A stretch of 64,000 bases of DNA from Stemphylium vesicarium (lineage: Eukaryota > Ascomycota > Dothideomycetes > Pleosporales > Pleosporaceae). Both the position numbers and the translations under genes were made by a program. The DNA lies in assembly GCA_004380135.1 (NCBI GenBank), contig QXCR01000003.1, positions 124,001-188,000 of the forward strand, given 5' to 3'. The notes beneath the pieces were generated by a model. The model saw only the letters and a list, made by a program, of their open reading frames with translations. It did not search any database and was not told the DNA's origin. Shown here piece after piece: positions 44,744 to 56,522 of this stretch; positions within the stretch are counted from its first letter, which is position 1, and the number at the start of each line of letters is the position of its first letter.

Positions 44744-44965
44744 ATGTGCAAGCACACGCCCATCGACAAGGTCGCCGTCCCTTGCATGAATGACGCCGAA
44801 GGCATAACAACTATGCCGGTGAGTCTCTAGCCCGTTTGGTCCCTAGAAGGCCGCTAATCGTTGTAGGTACCTGGTCGTCGTTGCCCTGCATGCCTGGAGC
44901 GTGGAGACACCGTGTGGGTAATTCCCGGAAAGCAGTGCCACCAGTGCGGCACTCCTGTGAACTAG
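44744..44965 (+). CDS. small cysteine-rich zinc-ribbon-like protein
   Basis: Two exons (44744-44818, 44867-44965) over a 48-bp intron (GTGAGT..TTGTAG, GCTAATC branch) encode 57 residues. The protein has a CKH start, PCMND, CPAC and CHQCGTPVN ends, so two CxxC pairs with Cys/His partners that could hold one zinc. The frame is open upstream to an ATG at 44645, which would give 90 residues. Splicing is supported because the paired CxxC motifs appear only in the joined protein. I do not recognise a named family. It stands alone between the gene-poor region and the coiled-coil gene. Confidence 0.5.
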
Positions 44966-45765
44966 ATTGGGCCATGGATACGGTGAGACAGGACAACTTT
45001 GATTGCGTGGATTCAAGCTGACTGTCGCTCAGGACGAGCAATATTCTCGAACTTGAGACCCTGACGCTCTTCGGCGGCTGTTATGATATGCGTGGAACCG
45101 CTTCCGTATCTTGAGCTTGGGGGTGATTTTTCCGTTATTCAGCTGTTTGCGCTTCAGTGATTGTATTTGTACGCAGGTGTGGGTGTTTTGATGTGAGGCG
45201 GACAGGAATGAAAAGTCGATGTTTTCTTCTACTACTTGTGCTTGGTGACTTAACGTGTCTTCTTCCCCGCCGGATCGTCGTGATTTAGGTGGAGTGTTGA
45301 ATATGAGGTCAGAGGAGGAGTTGAGTGAGGATGGAAGGAGGGAGCCTGTGAGAGATTGCTTGGCGCTTCAGCGTCTGGGAAAGAGCATCCCACTGGCCAC
45401 GGAGCTCGGGGCCGCTTTCAATCTGCCCAGCTCAAACAACCATCTACCCAGGTAAGCATGTTCGGTGGATGGGAATTACGAGAGATGACTCGTGGCAAGA
45501 GCATAATATGAATTGAGGGCAGGCATTCAGCATTAGATACCCTATGCTTGACCACCAGAAAAAAAGAAACTACGCACAAACACAGCCGTGATGCGCCCCA
45601 TAATCGGAAATGCGCCAATTTATTGCCAGCATGGTGTGCTGATGCATCCCCCCCAACTCTAACGCCGTTATCCAGATATGTTACAAATCGCCCATCTAAA
45701 CCAGAAAACAAGCTTGGTCATTATAGTCGTGGTGAGGTAGTGTCGGCTTGTCTCCCAGACGGGCC
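44966..45765. other. intergenic
   Basis: This 800-bp stretch is the 3' flank of both the small Cys-rich gene (plus) and the coiled-coil gene (minus). Short frames only; no motif seen. Confidence 0.4.
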
Positions 45766-46719
45766 TCAGGTTCGGTCCCCGGTTTGGCGCTCGTGCTGCG
45801 TCATGACCCACCGCATCTTATTCTGCGTCTCCTTCATCAAGTCTACCAGCTTCTGCGCTTCTCTCTCCTTGTCGGGCAGGGCGCGTCGCAGTCTCTCGGC
45901 TTCCTGAATGAGTGTGTCCATTTCCTTGCGGTGCTCCCGCTTGTAGACGTCCATCAGGTTTGTGAGCTTGGCCTCGGTCCGCGTCGACCGTGACGATTCG
46001 TGTTGTAATTGGTCGCTGATGATGGCCTGTCGCTTAATCTTATCGGCGTCCTCGAGGCGCTTTCTGCGTAGCTCGTTCAGCTCCTGGTTGATCTGGCGGA
46101 CCTTGTTCTCGTAGCCGTCGGTGATGCGCTTGAAGCCGTCGCGCGCCGTCTCCAGGTTGGTGTCTGCCATACCCTTCATCTCGTACGCTTGTGCGAGCTG
46201 TCGTTGGGTCTCTGAGCGTGTGTCTCCTAGCATCTTGAGAGCCTCCTCAGCCCTTTGCTCTGCGGATTTCCTTCGGTGGACCTCTGCATCCAGCGTGGCT
46301 TTTAGCTCTTCCAGCTTTCGGTCTTTACGCTCAATCGCTCGCGCATTGGTGTCTGCGAGGACCTGCAGGTGCTGATATTCGGCGCGGGAGTCTTCGGCTC
46401 TGGTTTGGGCGGCCGACACGCGCTTGGCTTCATCTTCTCTCGCAAGCTTCTCCGCCCGCAGTTCTCGCCGCAGCCGGTCGTTCTCTTGTGTGATCTTATC
46501 AATGTATTGCGACGTCTTGGAGTTGGGCGTGCTGTAGTGATTCGGGCGAGCCCACGAGCTGTTCTCGTCCGCCGTCGCCATGGGCGCCTTGTCGACGGCG
46601 AGCGGGCCGGAGACGTTTCGGGGCGATGTGTACGAGGGCATGGTAGAGGGTGATGTGGTGCGTGTGGGAATAGCGTTCGCAGTGCGAGAGCTGTCGTCGG
46701 TCCAAGTTGACCCGTTCAT
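45766..46719 (-). CDS. coiled-coil protein, She3-like
   Basis: A single exon encodes 317 residues from the ATG at 46719; the frame extends upstream without another ATG. The first 80 residues are Ser/Thr/Pro-rich. From NSKTSQYIDKITQENDRLRRELRAEKLAREDEAKRVSAAQ onward almost the whole protein is a long heptad-repeat coiled coil. The QYIDKITQENDRLRREL start matches fungal proteins annotated as SWI5-dependent HO expression protein 3-like. In yeast, She3 links She2-bound mRNA to myosin; whether filamentous-fungal members do so is unclear. The identification rests on the coiled-coil start only, so the name is tentative. Confidence 0.65.
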   Translation of the reverse strand: MNGSTWTDDSSRTANAIPTRTTSPSTMPSYTSPRNVSGPLAVDKAPMATADENSSWARPNHYSTPNSKTSQYIDKITQENDRLRRELRAEKLAREDEAKRVSAAQTRAEDSRAEYQHLQVLADTNARAIERKDRKLEELKATLDAEVHRRKSAEQRAEEALKMLGDTRSETQRQLAQAYEMKGMADTNLETARDGFKRITDGYENKVRQINQELNELRRKRLEDADKIKRQAIISDQLQHESSRSTRTEAKLTNLMDVYKREHRKEMDTLIQEAERLRRALPDKEREAQKLVDLMKETQNKMRWVMTQHERQTGDRT

Positions 46720-47738
46720 GTCATTTCTCTGGATGCGGCTAAAATTAAGTTCGGGAAGGTAGGGAGCGGTATCTTGTTGTCGGCGGTCAGCATCGAACCC
46801 CGTCCGCAAATGTTTCGACGAGATGGGCGAGGATTGGAAAGATGTTTATGCGGCGTCGGTAATCAGGGCGCTGGGTGATGCGCCGTGTTTGGGGGAGCCA
46901 CAGGGGTCCACCCTTGACGCTAAGCCTTACCTGGAGCAACAGTAACCGGGGCTACCTTCTTTCTGCGGAACGGAAGCAGTGGCATGCTTCGCGTGCTCAC
47001 CTGGACCGGATTTGCCATCTGTCTTCGAATCAGCTACCTTCTGCTAAAGAAGTCCCGAGGGGAACAAAGGTCGTCGCCTAACAATGGCGCGCAAAAAGGA
47101 CTGCGACAAGGCCATGTTCAGACCGCCATCTCGTCGACATTGTTCGCGAGAGGGCGTAAAAAGCAATTCTTTGTGCCAGCTGAGGGTGTCTCATACCGTT
47201 TCGACGTCTTTACTGGGCTAGTAGCAACCTTCACACCTTGTTAGCAACTATTCACTTGTTCTTCGATTGTTAGTCTCCGGCGGGCGAGGTCGTGGCGGCG
47301 AGAGGTGGCGGCGAGAGGTGGTTGTTTTGGTGAGCAATGGATTTCAGCAAGAGAAGACTCATCAACTCCTATGTGCAAAACGAAGCTAGCCATCTTCAGC
47401 TGCATCGTATCTTCACCTTCACCTCAAGTACATTCATCATGAACTGGTGATGCCGGTGTAGCACCTCGCCAATCAGCGGCGATCCCTGCCAAGGTACCCG
47501 CCGCGAAGTGGGGCTGACGTCCCGGCAACAGCCCTACTAGGACTGACGTGTGCGTTTCCACCCTCCCGAAACACGCCAACTCCTCTAGACCCGTTGGCCT
47601 TTGCAGCTTTATGCGACAACGATTTATGCCATGATTTCAATGCTTGGACTCCGCCTATACGCTATCATCTATTTCGGGCGCCACTAACAATACTCTGAAG
47701 CCATTTATGCGCCCTCACTTCGCTCACAAAGCGCAATC
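46720..47738. other. intergenic
   Basis: This region contains the coiled-coil gene promoter and the 3' flank of the terpene cyclase. A perfect 13-bp tandem duplication (GTGGCGGCGAGAG twice) lies at 47292-47317. No gene was recognised. Confidence 0.4.
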
Positions 47739-48886
47739 TCACGGCGCCATGTCTCCTCCACGCATAGCTGTATCCAATTCTGACTCTTCGATGACTCCAT
47801 GATACCGCGGACAATATTTACTCCATACCAAGTTTCCGACATGGCTCAGTCTGACCGCTTCCAAGTACCTCATAGCATCCTTCGACAGCTCCGGACGCCC
47901 CTTCCTAGCCTCGTTCACAATGCCATCGAACGCTGCAATGTACTGTCGGATCTCTTTCTCACATTCCGCAATCGCCTCATGTTCAGCGCATCCCCGTTCT
48001 CTCATAATCACCCAGACAGCGTTGAAGACGTATTCTTGCCCCATCCGTTGTGCCTCAATGCGCTCCTTCCGCCACGAATACAGATCGTTGACCAAAGAGA
48101 TGGCATAGTAACCTGGTCGCGCCAGAGACATACAAGTGTCGAGTTCAGTCGCCGGGATGCTCAAGGCCATTGCGAAAGTGAGCATCCCAAACCAGAACAG
48201 CTCCCCGGCATCAATGGCGCGGCTTGGAAGATATTCCTCTAGTCTCTCAAATGGTGCTATTCGTGAACGAGACGCAAGCTGAACAAATTTAACCCAGGCC
48301 CGAATCGTAGTGGCAGCTCGATCCGGATCGATGGCCATCATCTCGCGAAAGGCACGCTCCTGTAGTTCTTTCTCCGGTCGTGCCGCTTCTATCCCCGGCA
48401 TCGACCGCTTCGACGTGGGGTCGCAATCAAATACTTGTAACATTGTGTCGCGACCGGCTTTGTACTAACGATCATTTAGCGACGGAACAAGTTTGGTGAT
48501 GCGTCTTTGACAGGAGACGATCTTGTACTCACATTCTTCAGATCGAGCAATTCCATTTGATCTTCTCGTGTCAGTACTCATTACTCGAGGAGGAGCGTTA
48601 ACGTACCATCATACAAAAACGCAAATTCATTTGCGTAGCTGACAATCTCCAGTCTTTCAGGCAGGCATTCCGGAATAGTAACCCGAACGAAGCTGAACCG
48701 CTCTCCCAGTCCGCCATGATAGTCCCCAAGTCGGCTGACGAGGGCGTCCCAATTTCTTTGGGCTCTCAGCGTACCAGCGACCTCCGAGGAGGCAGTGTCT
48801 TTATGGATCCGCAGGGGTATGTTGTGCGCCAAGCCATCATGGCTATACGTACCACACTTCGCTATTTGGGAGTAGATGAAGAGCAT
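47739..48886 (-). CDS. class I terpene cyclase, stand-alone
   Basis: Three exons (48607-48886, 48533-48561, 47739-48464) encode 344 residues. The metal motif D93-D94-Q-M-E97 is split by the first intron (45 bp) and completed by a 29-bp micro-exon. The NSE triad is N229-D-L-Y-S233-W-R-K-E237, and the C-terminal RY pair is R323-Y324. Sequence around ERFSFVRVTIPECLPERLEIVSYANEFAFLYDD resembles the cyclase half of fungal chimeric prenyltransferase-cyclases (fusicoccadiene/ophiobolin type). The length equals one cyclase domain, and no prenyltransferase part follows. It probably ionises farnesyl or geranylgeranyl diphosphate to a hydrocarbon; which one cannot be read. It shares its promoter with a P450. 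A TATA-like TTTTATATC lies about 170 bp upstream. Confidence 0.9.
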
Positions 48887-49538
48887 CTTCACTCGATTTT
48901 TCAATCCTTATATTTACGCAGAAGTTGCATGAGTTTCTCTTGTTCCCGACTGGCTTTATGTTATGCGGCCACTCGCAACATGAATTTATATTGTCGCTCC
49001 TGGTCACGGAGGCGTTCTGTGCCGCCAGCCCGCATGACGTACAGAACATGATATAAAAGTGATGTCAGGCTCGCTGAAGACTTAGCTATAGGCTTTCTTC
49101 CCTTATTCTCGCCTTGGAATGGAGAATATCAGCTTGAGTCGCGCTCATGGAAGCAAGAAGGCGTGGTTTCCAAGAGGCGAGGCCTGACATGCGCGTCGCA
49201 CTTTGCTTATAGCGGTATAATGTGCATGCAGTGGAACCGGGGCTTCTTCCAATCATTCACTTATGACCCGATATAAGCTTGTTGCTGGAGTGAGATGACG
49301 AGGCTGACAGGTTCGTGTACTGCATTTACCGATGAGGCAGGAGCCGACCCGACCTTCGGAATCTGACATGCATGAAGGCAATAACCTGCTGTATTGCGAC
49401 ACGTCATACTGGCATCCCACAATTTCTCCACATCTTTCCTCCCACACGAGACCTCAAGCTGAAGTCGATATAGTACAACGCGGGAGTCAATCGAACCCTT
49501 CACATCTGGACTGACCAGTCTTAACTGAAGTTGTTCGC
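48887..49538. promoter_or_regulatory. shared divergent promoter of terpene cyclase and P450
   Basis: These 652 bp separate the two ATGs. Seen are TTTTATATC oriented toward the cyclase (near 49050), GATATAG near 49467 toward the P450, and a 9-bp direct repeat CTGACATGC at about 49184 and 49362. TGGCATCCCACA at 49410 resembles the motif near the hybrid factor, probably by chance. Confidence 0.4.
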
Positions 49539-51516
49539 ATGATGGTTGCAATCGATATTCTCTACGCTGCAGCGCTGCTTGCTATCGTCTGGGCGGTTCA
49601 TTACACTTTTCTTATCATATGGCGTCTCTTTTTCTCGCCTTTGGCCAAATTTCCTGGGCCGAAGCTAGCGGCGGCGACTGGATGGTATGAATTCTATCAC
49701 GACTACTTTCACAATGGAGCCTACATCTTCGAGATTGAGCGGCTGCACAAGATCCACGGTTCGTGCAAACATCCAAAGAGATCACACTGTGCTCAATGTA
49801 GCACTGATGGCATATGAGCAGGGCCTATAATACGGATTAACCCCGAAGAGTTGTCCATTCACGATCCTTCTTTCTACCGTGAGCTGTATGTCACTGGATC
49901 CAAGCGGCGCTCAAACCACTATGATGCATTCGCGAAGGGTATCGACTTCGATGGTGCGTCTTCTCCTTGATGCTTTTGCGACTGTTCAACTTAGCCTGTC
50001 TAATCTCCTTGCAGGCTCGCATATCCTCACTGTTGATCACGACCTCCATCGTCTTCGGCGCAAACCGCTAGAACCATTCTTCTCACGCAATGGCGTGCAG
50101 CGCTTGCACGGGATGCTGACCGAAGTTACTCTCAAGATGGAAAGCAGGCTGCGTGAATTCCAAAACACTTCGCATGTAGTACGACTGGATCATGTATTCG
50201 GCGCGCTCGCCAGCGACGTCATGTGTCGTATATGTGTGGCGAGCACCGCGGACGGAGAGAAGCGCCCAGACTTCATAGACCATCCAGACTTTTCTCCAGA
50301 ATGGTATGTCCGCACTCTTCAGTCTCGCCCATCGCAATCAGCCCCGAAGCTGACGGCACATACTCCAGGACCAACACCATCACCGCCATGATAACATCAA
50401 CACCCCTCTTCACAGCCTTCCCCTGGCTCATCAGCATCACAAAACTCATCCCAGAATGGTTCCTCGTCTGGGCCCTTCCCGCAGGTCAAGTCTTCCGAGA
50501 CTTTCGCAAATTCGCCCTAGCATGCATCCATGACGCCATCCGCACCAAACAAGAAAACGACCGCAATGGCGTCAAAACAGACGACAGAGGCTCCATGTTT
50601 CTGCACCTCGCTAACAGCGATATGCCGGAGTCAGAACGACGGCCAGAACGCTTGATGCAAGAAGCACAGGTCCTACTTGCTGGCGGCACAGCGACGACGT
50701 CGCATACGCTCGGGTAAGTGAAGCCATTCAGCACAGGACGGCTGCCGCTGATTATCTCGCAGATTAGCAGCATACTACGTCCTTGCAGACCCCAACCTAC
50801 ACGCCACCCTCCGCGCAGAACTCAGCGTCCCAATGAGCAAATGGCCAACCAGCGTCCCCACGCTCTCGGAATTCGAGAAACTCCCCCTTTTGACTGCCAT
50901 TGTCAAAGAGTCTCTTCGGTGAGCCTTGTCCCTCTCATACCCATCAACCCAACGACATCTCATCAACATTTCCCCTCCTCGCCTTCCCCAACTCTCACAC
51001 CCACACCACAGAATCGCATACGGCGTAATGCACCGCCTCCCACGCATCTCGCCCGAGCAACCCATCCAATACAAGAACTACAGCATCCCCGCTGGTATCC
51101 CCGTGGGCATGTCAAACTACCTCATGCACACAGACCCCGGCGCATTCCCCGATCCTTTCACATTCCGGCCTGAGCGCTGGATGCACGGCAACGCTACGGC
51201 AGCCATGCAGCGAAACTACGTCCCTTTTGCGTGGGGGTCTAGGAATTGTCTGGGTCAGAAGTGAGTCTGGACCCCTCCCCCCCTGTATTTCCACACGTTT
51301 TGTAACTTTGTACTTTGTTGCTGCGCTGACGCATTTTGATATTTTGGTAGTCTCGCACTAGCGGAACTGTACATCGTGCTCGCTGTGCTGTTCCGGCCTG
51401 AGGGCCTGGGTATGGAGTTGTATCAGACGGATGAAAGTGATGTGAAGCGTGCGTGTGATTTTTTGATTGCGCTACCGAGAGTGGATTCGAAGGGGGTTAG
51501 AGTTTTGATTACTTGA
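49539..51516 (+). CDS. cytochrome P450 monooxygenase
   Basis: Seven exons (49539-49758, 49822-49953, 50015-50303, 50369-50713, 50763-50918, 51012-51260, 51351-51516) encode 518 residues. An N-terminal membrane anchor (ILYAAALLAIVWAVHYTFLIIW) is followed by the Pro-rich FPGPKLAA hinge. The I-helix reads LLAGGTATTSHTL, the ExxR of the K-helix is KESLR, the PERW block is FRPERW, and the haem loop is FAWGSRNCLGQN with the Cys ligand. All motifs are intact. The enzyme is an ER-bound oxygenase needing a reductase. The start is only 652 bp from the terpene cyclase start on the opposite strand, so it likely oxidises that cyclase product. Confidence 0.92.
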
Positions 51517-51719
51517 AGGTAAGTGTTGGGTGCGAGGAAGAAAGGAAGTAGACTATGAGGGAAGTGAAAGTGGCAACTGCGTCAACAATCGCAGATCGCG
51601 ATAATTGTGTTCAGATCTCGAGACATTGCCAGGGGAGTGGGCGAATGGAAAACGGATATCTTTTCCTCTACTCCTCGAGTATATGCACTTCTTTCTAAGG
51701 GAAAACGGGAGTTCAATTT

Positions 51720-52526
51720 CTATCCGCTGAACATATCCGGCGCCTTCTTCACGCGCGTCTTGCCCTCGAATGGCTGCTCAGACGAGATATCATTGTTCCT
51801 CAGCTTCTCCATCTTGCGCTCATTGTCCTCGTAGGCCATCTTCTTATATTTTTCAATCACTTTGTCCATCTGTACTTGGCTTCCAGCGGGGACGTTGTAC
51901 GGGGAACCAACATTCATGATCCTGTCGTTTACGTTAGCCATGTTTCCGATACAACCCTTTCCACCCCTCGTTCACCTCCACTCCCCCACCACAGATAAAT
52001 CTTGGGTGAACCTACTCTGGGAACTTCATCTCAACATGCTCCTGTGGCCTCGTATTCATAAACAGTACGCGGTCCTCACCCGCCTGCTCAATCATGCGAA
52101 CGTGCAAATCGTTCTGCGCAGTCCACTTCCCATGTAATCCTGCCGTTGCGTTGGAGATCATGCGTGTGAAATACGGTTCGCTGTTGTCGCCGTTGGGGCG
52201 CGAGATGCTGTAGATAGCCAGGCTGGCGGGAATGACACCGATTGTCATGTAGAAACCCCACTATGCGTGTGCAATTGCGTTAGCCAATGTTCTCCAATCT
52301 AATGGGTATTGCAGTTTTCTCGGGTTTGAGGAGGGGGATGACTAGGATCCGGGGCAATTGGGAGGGACGGAGGGAAGCAGGGACATACACCCATGGGTTC
52401 GTCGGCGGCTGGGCTGGGATGGCCATGGGCGTGGGCGCTGTCGGAGGCGGAGCGGCGCGATTGGCGCGACAGAGAAGTTCGGCTTGTGCGGGCGGCAGCC
52501 ACTGCTGTCCGACGGAGTGACTGCAT
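51720..52526 (-). CDS. mitochondrial complex I accessory subunit (17.8 kDa / NDUFB11-like)
   Basis: Three exons (52389-52526, 52016-52260, 51720-51921) encode 194 residues. The N-terminus is a mitochondrial presequence (SLRRTAVAAARTSRTSLSRQSRR), then a His-rich stretch, and one membrane helix (GFYMTIGVIPASLAIYSISR). The segment WTAQNDLHVRMIEQAGEDRVLF and the end EIMNVGSPYNVPAG match the Neurospora 17.8-kDa subunit of NADH:ubiquinone oxidoreductase, counterpart of mammalian ESSS/NDUFB11. The subunit lies in the membrane arm of complex I in the inner mitochondrial membrane. It is a conserved core gene marking the right border of the terpenoid pair. Confidence 0.88.
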
Positions 52527-54605
52527 TGTGGGCGTGTAGGAGCGGCGTTGGGGGAGTCGTCGGCTGGTGTGGTCGCGATGATGCTGAGCTTCGAGATGTT
52601 GCTTAGTCAGGCATCTTTAGTGGCTTGGCATCGTCAGTTTCGCAACTCGCCAGTTCTTCCGCCCTGAACCATCCTTTCTATATTTTTCGCACAGAAACTT
52701 CTTACTCTATTCCACGGACGAATTTTTCTCGCGGGATGCTTTCGTGCGATTCCCGTCCTTGTAAAGATCCATGACCTGGGCAACGATATAGGTCAGGTCT
52801 TTGTGCAACCAACGACGATGCACGCAGAAAGGACGACTCAAACGGCAGTTCGGACTTCACAGCGCTTGTATTTCACGTTCTTAGTCATGAGCTATACGCG
52901 TGGACATTTTGTGCAGAGCATTCGTCATCGCCTCGCGGCCTTTACTTTGCACCGGTTACCCCTCACTCGTCTAGAAATCGCGAGCAAGCCATGATCCCTC
53001 ATTTTATTTTCCCCTTTGGCAACATGGGTCGAAGCAACCAATCACCTCAAATGGAAATGCCAGTCAACTCCAAAAGCCCCTTCCATCTCATGCTATTTGT
53101 GAACAGAATGGTATATGTGAAATCTGGAATATAAACTGGGCTACATAGGATCGAAGTCGCCGGAAGAAACACTAACCCCCTTGGAGAGATTGCCTGCAGG
53201 GCCAACGGCGCATTGGACGATCCAGTAATGATTACAAGTATCCTTCACCCAAGATCCTGGCCCAGAGAGGGCCGAATGGCTGAGACGGATCACCCAGCAG
53301 AGCACCCTGGAAGCACATTGTCTTTGGTCGAGTAACACTGATTCAATCCCTGGCTTACAGCGTAATGCGACTCTGGGCTTGTCGCAACTACAATGACAGA
53401 CTAATGCCGCTTCGCTCGAACATTTTCAAGTAGTCTGAGCGACAATAGAAAGTGTATCAGACAGGCGGCTCTAGAAGCAGAGGGAAAGGCCATATATAGG
53501 TCGGATGGTTCATGTCAAACCGGTCCATGCGTCGCAACCACGGGTCAGCATCGGCCGTACATTGTGTCCGAGATGACCGACTTCTGTCAAACCTTCCTTT
53601 ACCATCGTACAACACCAAGTTTCACTATACATGTCGCCAACCGCATTCTCACTAATCCCACGTGGGTGCCAAATCGTTGATTACCCACGATGGCGTAGCG
53701 CTAAGCTTTAGCCGAATCAGGTTCCATGACGCGGAGTAGCGACCCCCTTATTGACCAGGACAGTTCCGCCACGATACATTTGCCTCGCCCATGGAACTAC
53801 TAATAAACGTCTGATAAAGCACTCATGGGGTCGATGCTGATCGACACGACGGTGATCAGTAATCCAGTACGAAGCGTCAGCGTACCAGCTCAATTTGGGT
53901 CCACCCCTGGGTCAAGCGCCCCCGAGACAACTTCCGGATTCGTATCAAACGAACATCGCGTATTATGTCAGCGGATGTCGTTCCGTTCGGCGTGCGCAAG
54001 GGCAGCCACTAAGTGCCGCTTGTGCCTGAATCTTGCGAGCTGAATACCTTTTTGAGCTTTTGGATCTCTGGAAACATTCTAATTTCTTCAAGTTGCAAAA
54101 ATGTGTACGGAGGCGCGCCGCGATGCGCAGCTGAGACTGACAGCCTCGAAGCGTCCGGCACCAATTCCGACATCAGTGATTGCGTCAAAAGTCTGTCATG
54201 TCTAGATCTCAGCCCTAGCTTATCGCGCCATGCTTTTGACAATTTCGCTAGCTCGGTTCAACCATGCAGCCGGTGGCGCCGCGTTGCGGGATTGCGTTCA
54301 AGACATGGAGCTGTGACGACTGGAGAATCTTACCGACCGCTCAATCCGGGATCTGTGGCTTAGGCTACAGTAAGAACGGGGCTTACAGGAATATCCTCGC
54401 AGACTACTAGCCAAGAAGGCGTCGATCCTATTTCAAGCTTTGCCAACATGTACATTCCAGATTGCCTGTATCTTCCGTTGCCCTGCTTTAGTGGCTTTGT
54501 TCTTGACGGCAATGCCATAGCGCAGTCTCTCCCTTCTCGTTTTACTCTCCACCCACTTGTCTTTCCTTTCTTTTCTTCTTCCAGTTCGAGGGATAATTTT
54601 GGAAG
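52527..54605. other. intergenic, no recognised gene
   Basis: This 2.1-kb stretch holds only short overlapping frames. A tRNA-like B-box fragment near 53341 lacks the paired arms, so it is not called. The final 300 bp are pyrimidine-rich, as expected of the glycosyltransferase promoter. Confidence 0.45.
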
Positions 54606-55815
54606 ATGTCTCCGGCCACTTCCATGATACCAAAAATTCTGGTCGCTATCCTCGCACTCTGCATCGTCTACCAGCTTTATCGATACGAATCCGAAACGGC
54701 GACCACGCAACAAAATGGACCCCCGGAGGCGGAATGGTTCCAAGACGCCCGAAAGGCACACACAGACAAAGGCAATGATAAAGGTATGGAAATCCCAGTG
54801 TTCAGTGTTGCCAATGCCCTCCGTTGACACCTCACCAGCCGACACTAGCCCCGTGCCATTAGTCGATTACGAGAGGCTGCACATCTCATACGGATACACG
54901 CGATGCATGCCATCTTTCGACTCCAAGTTGAAAGAGCTTGCAGCAGAACGCGCCGAATCCTGCGCGAGACATGCACCCTTCGTCACCCAAGAAACACACC
55001 GAGTGGCACTCGCCTCCATCACAACAGGTAAACCAGTCGAAGCCTACCAACGCGCCATCCGCACGCAAATGTTCCACAGCGCAGTACACAAATCCCCTAT
55101 ACACATCCTATGCGAGCAGCTCATGGATGGAGCCTGGAACAAAATCGCCTTCCTGCTCAACCTCCTCATGAATGAGATGTTGAAGCCCCCCGCCTCGCGT
55201 CTAGAATGGATCATGTGGATGGACCGCGACGCCATCATCTTGGATCCTTGCCGTCCTCTATCCGCCTTCCTGCCCCCCGATACCCCCGAATTCGAACACA
55301 TCAACCTCGTCACGAATCATGACAATCTCGGATTGAACGCCGGCGTGTTCTTATTCCGCGTCAATGATTGGTCAATCGAACTCCTCAACACTATCTTGGC
55401 ATTTCGGAACTACCGCCCCGAGGAGGACCTCGAGCTTGCGGAACAATCGGCAATGGAAAAGGTGATCGAGGAAGATGATTGGGCAGATGCCGTTGTCAGG
55501 GTGCCGTGGTATTGGTTCAATGCGTATCCAGACGAAAGAGACAGTGTGGAGGTTTTTAAAGGGGGCAACCAGCCGCAAGACCTGGAATGGTTCCGTGCGC
55601 GGAAAGGCGATTTCGCGGTGCATTTTGCGGGCGATGATGGGAGGAGTGGACGTATGCTAGGCTGGCTGGATATGCTCGAGGAGTTGGGGAATGTGTGGGA
55701 GGACGGCGAAGCAGTGAGGGATGTTACATCAGAGATTCAGAAGTACTGGAAGGATTATAGGAATGGGGAGTTGACGGAGGCGCAGCTTTCTGGGGAACCA
55801 CAGAAACAAGGGTGA
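54606..55815 (+). CDS. GT34 glycosyltransferase (Gma12/Mnn10 family)
   Basis: Two exons (54606-54783, 54839-55815) encode 384 residues. Residues 7-22 (IPKILVAILALCIVYQ) form the signal anchor of a type II Golgi protein. The catalytic domain has LEWIMWMDRDAIILDP with the metal-binding DxD (D-R-D), LVTNHDNLGLNAGVFLFRVNDWS (acceptor site) and GDFAVHFAGDDGR near the end. These are hallmarks of GT34, which contains alpha-1,2-galactosyltransferases and alpha-1,6-mannosyltransferases acting on N-glycan outer chains. The downstream exon frame alone would lack the anchor, supporting the 55-bp intron. The sugar donor cannot be decided. Confidence 0.9.
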
Positions 55816-56522
55816 TGGAGGAGTCATGCGAGTGGACGATGCTTTATAGATTTCGGGGGATCTTTTCATTTTTAGCAACGCGTATGATACCAAGGATTAT
55901 TTTCTGTTAGCAAATAGTAGCTTTTTGTTCCCTCTCTCACTTTCAGTCCACTTGCTCTTTTCTATAGGGAATCCAGGTGTCGGAGTAGTAGTGCATTTGC
56001 CCAAACCTTTAGTCACATCTACCCGCCCCAGGCCCTCCATCAGATGGCTTTCACGATGCAATTGTTTAGGCAATAATCGGTCCAAGAGCAATGAGTATGA
56101 GCAATCTGTTTTAACGCAATACGTCTAGTAAGATCAATGGATACTTACTTCCACACGAAAGACATATGACATCAACGCCGCCCCACCTACACACTAGACA
56201 CCCAGGCCAGATGAAGCGCCCACTAGTTCTCTCCATCCTCTATTCTCCGCGCATCGCGCAACAACTTCTCCATCTTCTACCGTCTATCTCCGTGCCGGCG
56301 TATGCGGCAAGTCCAGAAGTGGGGTTAGGACGGGCGCCTTAGCCCCGTTCAGGCAGGTACCGTCGATCGCACCATGTTCGGCAAGGGTAGTATACACAAC
56401 GACGCGATGCTCAGCCTCAATGTCGTGATAAGATGCACTCTAGCAAGAATATATAACCATAGTCACTGATACCCTTACCGATCGATGGTAGTCCAGTTTT
56501 TACCTGGCTAATTCCAACAAAG
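55816..56522. other. intergenic
   Basis: This 707-bp region is the 3' flank of the glycosyltransferase and the promoter of the S51 peptidase. Short open frames show no motif. Confidence 0.4.

Noticed and set aside
48887..49538. TGGCATCCCACA in the cyclase/P450 promoter as a further member of the CGGTATCCCACC motif
   Set aside because: Single copy lacking the full consensus; expected by chance in 64 kb.
53281..53360. tRNA-like B-box fragment near 53341
   Set aside because: Paired arms and an A box at the right distance are missing.
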